DNA of 64,000 nt from Welwitschia mirabilis (taxonomy: Eukaryota > Gnetophyta > Gnetopsida > Welwitschiales): positions 258,155,921 through 258,219,920 of the forward strand of contig JBOZIK010000001.1 of the NCBI GenBank assembly GCA_051453625.1, written 5' to 3'. The notes under the pieces were generated by a model. That model was not told where the DNA came from. It worked only from the letters and a program-made list of their open reading frames with translations, and did no database searches. Positions 56,935-64,000 of the stretch are shown in pieces; within the stretch, counting starts at the first letter, position 1, and each line of letters starts with the position of its first letter. Made by a program: the position numbers and the translations under genes.

Positions 56935-59505
56935 ATGTTGCAGAGCTTAAATTCCCACTTGTTCAGAACATCGTGAGTTAAAAAGCTTTGGTATCATATT
57001 ACCTCAAGTGAAAAATCTAACCTTAGGATGACATTGGAGACTCCACATGCATTTCCATCCTGCATGTTCTTCATAGGACCTAGCCACTAGCTCGGAAATC
57101 CATTTATTGCCTTTCATATTTTTAAAGTGGAGGATATTCTAATCATTTACCTGCCAAGGGAAAGCATCTTATAAATATTCCAGCTAGCTTAGCCATATCT
57201 TCTTTTCTGTGTGGTTATCTCCTAAAGGGCTTCATTAGCCATCCCTCTTGTGTAAATAGTGTTTAAAATGGTCATTGTGTAAATAGGGATACTACAAAGG
57301 ACTTCTCTAGCAATGCTAAGCTTGCTAGTAGATGAGAGTAATCTACTCCTCTGAGAAGAAAACTTCTTCTCCATTTTTCTAATCATTGGGTGCCAAAGGC
57401 TTTTTAGCTTCCTTTCCATAAAAAGGAATTACCCCAAATAAGTTATCGAGAGGTCTCCTCTTTTACACCGAAGGAGACATTGGACACATCTTCTTCTACC
57501 CTTAGGATAGTTTAAGGGGTAAATCTAAGTTTTACTCTAGTTGATGGTTAGACTTGTGGCTTATTCAAACATCTATATTTCTCATTGGATTTTCAACATT
57601 TTTTGGATGGATGTCTAGGAAAACATAAAAGTGTCATCCACATGTTTCAAAATCTAAAGCTCCCAAGGAAAAACCTTTTTGACAGTCTCTTATAAAGGCA
57701 TCTATTCAAATTATCTGCCATAATGAAAAAAGAATAGAGAGATAAAGGGGTCTTCCTACTAGATATCTATATCCGAAGAAAATTTCCTAGAGATTTTATT
57801 CCCTACATGCACTCTAAATTAGTGGTTCAAAGAAAATACAAGATAACGTTCATGAACGAGGTGGAAAAGCCCAACTTCTCTAAAGTCAAATCCATACTAC
57901 ACTAGTTAACTCTATGATTGGCTTTAGTAAGATCCTACTTAAACATCGAATTTTTTTTTCATTTTTTTCTTTACTATAACTAGGCATAGTGAAGGGCATC
58001 AAGGCATACGTTGATACTATCCAAGATGTGTCTCCTAGGGATGAAGCCATATTAATACTCCTTAATGATTAAGAAAAGAAGGGTCTAAGGATAATTAACT
58101 AAGAGTTTAGATATCATTTTGTAGAAGCATAAGTACAAACTTATGGGCTGGCACTCTACTAGGAAGTTGACTTAGTTCAATTTTAGAATGAGAACTATGA
58201 ATGCATCTTTCCATTTCTTGTGGGAAGGTACCAAACTAATATCCTTTCTACATGATGTCTAAGATGTTTCTTACAATAATGTTTCACTATCCATTCATGA
58301 ATTCAAAGTTTTAAACATTTCTACTTGAAACCTTATTATTTGAAGCCATTTTGATGTGTTTAAAATTTCTTCTTGTGAGGTAATCCTTTAAAGGTTTTGA
58401 TTATCTTATTTTGTAGCCCAATTTGGGACTAGGTCCTCTAGCTTTTGAGGATTCACTGATATGTCTTTTGTATTAAGCTATTGGAAGTAGTGTATTCCTA
58501 TTTTAATGTTCTTTCCCTTATTATTCAAGAATCAAACTGGATTTTTCTTAGCTTAGTAGTAAATGGCTTTTAAGTGGAAGTAGTCAGAGTTCTTGTCTCC
58601 TTTTTTTAGCTACTTATCCCTACTTCTTTGCCTCTAGTACATGGCCTCTTCCTAAACTACTTATCTAGCTTGCTTTTCCTCTTCTATTAGATCTTGCATG
58701 ATTTCTTCCTAATCTAAAATCTCTTTTATTTTTTGATATTTACTAGTGATAAAGTTTAATCTTTTCTGAGTGTCAAGTATCCATGTGAAGTTCCTACTCC
58801 ATTGGCATGCTTGATGAAATTCTTTCAATTTGATCATTAGGCCTTTATTTTCTTTCACCTCTCTTTATGTCTTTTAGATTCTTCAGAGGTTCTCCTTAAT
58901 ATCCTCTCTATGGATCCATATATTTTTAACCCTAAAAAGGAAGTAACTTGAGTGATTATTACCCCATTCACAAATGATGGGTTGATTGTCGAACATAATC
59001 AAGAAAAGCATATCCTTATTGAGGTTTCACTTTCTCATGTATCTTTATGATAATGAACCTATATAGATTAAATGCTCTCCATTTTCTAGCTGACCTGGGT
59101 CTTTTCCAAGTGAATCATAAGAGAACGATGGTGACTTTTACCATGTCTCCCATGGTTTTAATTTCACTAAAAACTTCCTAATCAACCTAGGTAATCCTAT
59201 CATGCATGCTTTTCATAAGTTATAGATCATGTTCTAATCTCCTCCATGGCATAGACTTTTAATTTTGTCAAATTTTAGATCTTATTTCTAAATAAAACTT
59301 TATCCTATTCCTTAGTCAGGCCATAAACATTGAGCATTTCTAGGGATTCACCTAAATCCCCAACATACGGTCTTTGTTTATTCTCAATTTTGAGGATAAT
59401 TTGGCTCTTTAAAGGATCGATAGAACTCCACTCTTTCTTGAAGTCAATACCCATTCATTTTTCCATCCATGATTGCTAGACCCCTTACATTGATGGTACT
59501 TATTT
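56300..59505 (-). pseudogene. LINE 2 ORF2: endonuclease, reverse transcriptase, zf-RVT remnant and 3' UTR
   Basis: Minus-strand order: endonuclease start TINVRGLAIMDG (59466-59502) and MLNVYGLTKE (about 59330); the linker motif D-K-stop-LKKGDKNSDYFHLKA (58563-58637; W-L-K-E-G-D-x-N-T-x-F-F-H in the family); RT fingers KKWKDAFIVLILKLN (58178-58222) and FYKMISKLLVN; PRRHILDSI (about 58040); the catalytic box HVDDTFMFS (57615-57645; F/YADDT expected, both Asp kept); thumb KLSIAREVLCSIPIYTM (57270-57330); zf-RVT CNICDPNIEIIKHLF (56900-56945); C-terminal WLEKNQSTFN (about 56720). The 3' UTR runs to an A-rich end near 56303. All major domains of a plant L1 are present but every one holds stops. Confidence 0.85.
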
Positions 59506-59559
59506 TTCTATAAGATTACTATATTGACTTGTTCTTAGCTTCATGTCTTCACTAGCTAG

Positions 59560-61060
59560 GTTTTTTAAGGATTATTTAATCTTGTACAATTTCATGACAT
59601 TATTTGTATGGGACTATTTTACTTTCGCTATCTCTATTGGGGAGCTCTCCATTACCATTTTCTCCTCCTTTACATCATTCAACATTTTTCCCTCTAAGAG
59701 TTCTCTTAAAGATCATGGATATCTTATTCTAATTTAATTGGATAATATCACCTAAAGTATCTTGTATTCCATGTGCAATACCTTATGCCACCTCTTTTTG
59801 TAGTTTGTCATGAATGGATGATCTGCTGTATTCTTTCTTACTAGCATTTTCCATGTGAATCCCTTCTTAGGAATCTGTATCTTTATCTAATCAATGTCGA
59901 GGCTCTTTTTCTTGGCTCTTCTTTTGTGAACCTAGTTTTTCTACTGGCAAGGACTTAAAGGATATTTTATTAGCTTGCTTATGTTTCCCTTTATTATTAT
60001 TTTCTTCCTCCTTGAGGTGGTAATTTGTCAAACCTGCCTTTTATCCCTCTTCTCCACACTTCTTACTATAAAACCACCTTAGCCTAAATTGGTTTTTGAT
60101 GGCTTTCCTTATCACATTCCCTAGAGTGGTCTTCTCTATCCTTGCCTAATACCCTTTAACTATGATATTCAAGTTTTTTAGTGCTTTTTCCCCTAATTCC
60201 ACTTTAAAAATATCTATGTTTTCATTTTGGTTTCTCTTATGATCGATATTTGCACTTTCTTGCACATTATATTTGCTTGCAGGAAGGGGTTCCTCCTATC
60301 TTTAGGGAATCTTGCATGTTAAGTATTATGTTGAAGATTATCTTAGAACTTGTTCCTCTAATTATTATCATTATGTATGGAGATGTGGCCTCTTCACATG
60401 CAGATATGACACATATTAGAAATATTTTCAAGATTTAAACTTTGAACAAATGTACAGTGTGATTCCTTTAGCTCAATGAAAGGAACTAATTAGGTATCCT
60501 CCATTATTTTGACACACATAGTGGCATTTATCTTAGTAATCCCACTAGCCATAACTTGGTCAAACGTGATGAGTTCCCTAAATAGGAATGCTATCCTTCA
60601 TAGGATATCCTTTATCTAGAGCTTTACCAATAGCCCTGACATTCAAATCTATATAGTAAGTTAGTAGAAGTTTTGCCTGATTTTTTATTGTATCCTGCTA
60701 GAAGACCTAGATGCCTCTATTTTACCTACATTATTAACTAACCATTCTTGAGACCACCATAGCCTTGATTTCATTTCTATCTTGTTCATTGGAAAATACG
60801 AAAAATAAAGCATTACCTCAACATGGTGTTATATCGACTGCTACGCCTAACCAAGAATTTAAAGTCCAAAAATGCACTACTTTCGAGATTGGAATACTTC
60901 CATTAAAGGATTCCATTAATGCTAGTTTAAATTTATTTTTCTAATCTTTTATGATTCTCTCTAAGATTTCTACTTATAGCTTCCATCTATTTTTCTTATC
61001 TTAACATCGATGCCTTCCAAAATCAATAAGTCCTCTTGTTGAAATCACCATTTTCCTCAC
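59560..61060 (-). pseudogene. LINE 2 ORF1: DUF4283 and zinc-knuckle remnant
   Basis: The minus strand gives IAFLFRELITFDQVMASGIT and INATMCVKIMED (about 60520-60600; the IG..I..D..T......A..CVEID part of DUF4283), then LENISNMCHICM-stop-RGHISI (60376-60430), a C-x2-C-x4-H knuckle whose last Cys is lost. A long Lys/Glu-rich tail follows to about 59560, with ENNNKGKHKQANK and SQKKSQEKEPRH, as in the variable C-terminus of plant L1 ORF1. It ends about 60 bp before the ORF2 endonuclease start. Confidence 0.75.
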
Positions 61061-61329
61061 AAGGCTTCTACAAAAGACCTTACTAGTAGTCCCTGTTATC
61101 ATGTTTTACTTGCTCGTGCCATCATAGCCCTTTAGTGATAGATCTTTCAAAAATTTTCTTCTTAGGTTCATCATTCCTCCTAAGCATTGTCATTGATTTT
61201 CTTGCCCTTTCTTCCAAATCCTTCGACATGCTTACTCACATCGTTTCCTTTTTCTAAATGGATTTTTTTTTTTTTACTTTTTCTTTTTTGGTTTAAGTAT
61301 GATTCTTGAGTTTAATTATGTGGCATGCA

Positions 61330-61718
61330 ATTGCATTTGATCCAATGCACAGCCTCAAAATCCTCAAAGATTCCACAAAAGCCTAATTGCAAAGTTCTCT
61401 TCCTAAAGCATTTGATTATCTTTTAAAAATGGCTTATTGTGAAAGAGATTAAGGAAGTATAATTAAAAATAAATCCTAATAGGTTTCCAGGTCCACGTGT
61501 TTTTCTTGTTAATTTTTTCCACATTATGAAAAGATTTTTAAAGATGATATTTTAGTTTCCTTTTAACATTTTGAAATTCAAGATAAATAGTGAAGGCTTC
61601 TTCTTTTACTTAGATAACTTTGATTTCAAAGAAAATAGATGTTGATAATATATCAAAATTTAGACGAATAAGTTTATGTCACATTATTTATAAAAGAACG
61701 TCAAAACTTCTTACAAAA
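61330..61718 (+). pseudogene. LINE reverse-transcriptase fragment on the plus strand
   Basis: Frames on the plus strand give EIKEV-stop-LKINPNRFPGPRV and FLVNFFHIMKRFLK (61455-61545; EI..A......KAPGPDGF...FF in the family), then LISKKIDVDNISKFRRISL (from 61617) and CHIIYKRTSKLLTK (IPK.....DFRPISLCN.IYKI.SK.LA.RLK). The fragment is cut by gap 14. It is opposite in sense to LINE 2 and lies at its 5' end, a separate insertion. Confidence 0.8.
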
Positions 61719-61818
61719 NNNNNNNNNNNNNNNNNNNNNNNNNNNNNNNNNNNNNNNNNNNNNNNNNNNNNNNNNNNNNNNNNNNNNNNNNNNNNNNNNN
61801 NNNNNNNNNNNNNNNNNN

Positions 61819-64000
61819 TAAAGGCATCTATTAAAATTATCTGCCATAATGAGAAAATAATAGGGAGCTAAGGGGTCTTCCTACTAGATATTTGTATCCC
61901 AAGAAAATTTCCTAGAGATTTTATTCCCTACATGCACTCTAAATTAGTGGTTCAAAGAAAATACGAGATAATGTTTATTAACTAGGTGGAAAAGGCCAAC
62001 TTCTCTAAAGTCAAATCTATACTACACTAGGTAACTCTATCATTGGCCCTGGTAAGATCCTAGTTAAACATCCAATTTTTCTCTACTTTTCTTTTCTTTT
62101 TTAAAAAAATATAACTAGGCATAGTGAAGGGCATTAAGGCATACGGTGATACTATCCAAGATGTGTCTCCTAGGGATGAAGTCATATTAATCCTCCTTAA
62201 TGATTGAGAAAAGAAGGGTCTGAGGATAATTAACTAAGAGTTTAGAGATCATTTTGTAGAAGCATGAGTACAAACTTATTGGCTGGCACTTTGCTAGGGA
62301 GTTCACTTAGTTCAATTTTAGAATGAAAACTATGAATGCATCTTTCCATTTCTTGGGGAAGATACCAAACTAATATCCTTTATACATGATGTCTAAGATG
62401 TTTCTTACAATAATGTTTCACTAGCCATTTGTGAATTCAAAGTTTCAAACATTTGTACTTGGAACCTTATTGTTTGAAGCCATTATGATGTGTTTAGAAT
62501 TTCTTCTTTTGCGGGAATCCTTTAAAGGTTTCGATTATCTTATTCTGAACCCCAATTTGGGATTAGGTCCTATAGCTTTTGAGGATTCACTGATATGTCT
62601 TTTGTATTGAGCTATTAGAAGTGTGTATTCCTATTTTAATGTTCTTTCCCTTATTATTCAATAATCAAACTAGATTTTTCTTAGCTTAGTGGTAAGTGGC
62701 TTTCAAATGGAAGTAGTTGGAGTTCTTGTCTCCTTCTTTTAGCTACTTATCCCTAGTTCTTTGCCTCTAGTAGATGGTCTCTTCCTAATCTCCTTATCTA
62801 GCTTGATTTTCCTCTTCTACTAAATCTTGCATGATTCCTTCCCAATTTAAAAGCTCTTTTATTTTTTATTATTTACTGGTGATAAAGTTTAGTCTTTTCT
62901 GAGTGTTAGGTATCCATGCGAAGTTCCTACTCCACTAGCATACTTGATAAATTCTTTCAATTTTATCAATAGGTCTTTGCTTTCTTTCACCTCTCCTTAT
63001 GTCTTTTAGACTCTCTTGAGGTTCTCCTTAATCTCCTCTCTATGGATCCATATATTTTCAAATCTAAAAAGGGAGTAACTTGAGTGATTATTACCCCATT
63101 CACAAATGATGGATCGATTGTCGAACATAAGCTAGGGAAGGCATAACCTTATTAAGATTTCCCTTTCTCATGTATCTTTATCATAATAAACCTGTATAGA
63201 TTAAATGCTCTCCATTTTCTAGCTCATCTTGGTCTTTTCCAAGTGAATCATAAGAGGATGATGGTGACTTTTACCATGTCTCCCATGGTTTTAATTTCAC
63301 TAAAAACTTCCTAATCAACCTAGGTAACCCTATCACACATGCTTTTCATTAGGTTATAGGTCATGTTTTAGTCTCTCGCGTGCCCTGGACTTTTTATTTT
63401 ATCAAATTTTAGATTTTATTTCTAAACAAAACTTTATCCTATTCCTTAGTTAGGATATAAACATTAAGCATTCTATGGATTAACCTAAATCCCCAGCATA
63501 TGATCTTTATTTATTCTTAATTTTGAGGACAACTTGGGTCTTTAAAGGATGGATAGGACTCCACTCTTTCTTGAGGTCAATACCCATTCATTTTTCCATC
63601 CATGATTGCTAGACCCCTTAAACTCATGGTACTTGGTTTTCTATAAGATTACTCTATTGACTTGTTCTTAGCTATATATCTTCACTAGCTAGGTTTTTTA
63701 AGGATTATTAAATCTTGTACAATTCCATGATATTATTGGTATGGGACTATTTTACTTTCCCTATCTTTATTAGGGAGCTCTCCATTACCATTTCCTCCTC
63801 CTTTACATCATTCAACATTTTTCCCTCTAAGAGTTCTCTTAAAGCTCATGGATATCTTGTTGTAATTTAATTGGATAATATCATCTAAAGTATCTTGTAT
63901 TCCATGTTCAATACCTTATGCCACCTCTTTTTGTAGTTTGTCATGAATGGATGGTCTATTGTGTTCTTTCTTCCTAGCATTTTCCATGTGAATCCCTCCC
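61819..64000 (-). pseudogene. LINE 2 ORF2 and ORF1 tail, alternative version
   Basis: Homologous to 57692-59873. It keeps the endonuclease start, the linker motif (about 62690-62765) and RT fingers. The linker differs from the first version by independent changes, for example TGG to TAG status and GCTT/GCTA flanks. It begins just upstream, in coding sense, of the VDD box, which is lost in the gap. Confidence 0.8.

Larger units (their letters stand above)
57692..64000. other. Assembly gap 14 (61719-61818) with overlapping flanks
   Basis: 57692-59873 corresponds to 61819-64000 with a nearly constant offset of 4127 bp, so there is almost no net indel over 2.2 kb while substitutions are about 6-7%. 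The right partner continues past the window. Confidence 0.92.

Overview
This is an AT-rich plant nuclear scaffold (roughly 70% A+T by eye) made almost entirely of decayed transposable elements. I see no intact protein-coding gene, no functional RNA gene and nothing bacterial. Angiosperm origin follows from the families present: Ty1-copia and Ty3-gypsy LTR elements with plant-type primer sites, two plant L1-type LINEs with zinc-knuckle ORF1 and zf-RVT tails, a plant-type polynucleotide phosphorylase (PNPase) pseudogene with introns, and old plastid DNA (trnV-GAC, psaB, atpA). Nearly every recognisable reading frame carries stop codons, mostly explicable as C-to-T or G-to-A changes, as expected of long-methylated repeats.

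Layout. 1.08-2.62 kb: intron-containing PNPase pseudogene (+). 4.13-4.50 kb: CACTA-like terminus. 4.5-7.06 kb: 5' end of a copia element on the minus strand (gag remnant, initiator-Met-tRNA primer site, LTR). 12.2-15.6 kb: another member of that family, 3' LTR plus integrase and gag remnants (-). 19.6-25.3 kb: further copia-like remains (-) with a second Met-tRNA primer site and a strong G-quadruplex sequence. 25.3-41.4 kb: a Ty3-gypsy element (+) with LTRs of about 1.05 kb, a mutated Asp-tRNA primer site, gag and protease remnants, no reverse transcriptase that I can find, three scrambled plastid fragments in its interior, and a polypurine tract before the 3' LTR. 48.0-51.6 kb: LINE 1 (-). 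52.6-55.4 kb: a 0.55-kb repeat flanking a fragment of the same LINE. 56.3-61.1 kb: LINE 2 (-). 61.3-61.7 kb: a LINE reverse-transcriptase fragment on the plus strand. 61.8-64 kb: a second copy of LINE 2.

Assembly structure matters most when reading this window. Fourteen 100-N gaps split it into 15 contigs. At 13 of the 14 gaps the contig after the gap restarts inside sequence already present before it, at roughly 5-10% divergence. At several places the end of contig n matches, or falls a few tens of bases from, the start of contig n+2, not n+1: 22/22 bases for contigs 3 and 5, 32/32 for contigs 4 and 6, about 63/66 for contigs 7 and 9. The window therefore looks like two homologous versions of one locus (haplotypes or homoeologues) laid end to end alternately, so about 13-14 kb is redundant. 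Many apparent duplicate features listed below are probably the same genomic feature seen twice.

The most unusual biological signal is a family of roughly 33-nt dyad motifs, about 15 occurrences, found in the gypsy LTRs, leader and 3' internal region, with at least two compensatory base-pair changes. The second is a gag-protease-only gypsy element whose interior holds pieces of three unrelated plastid loci.
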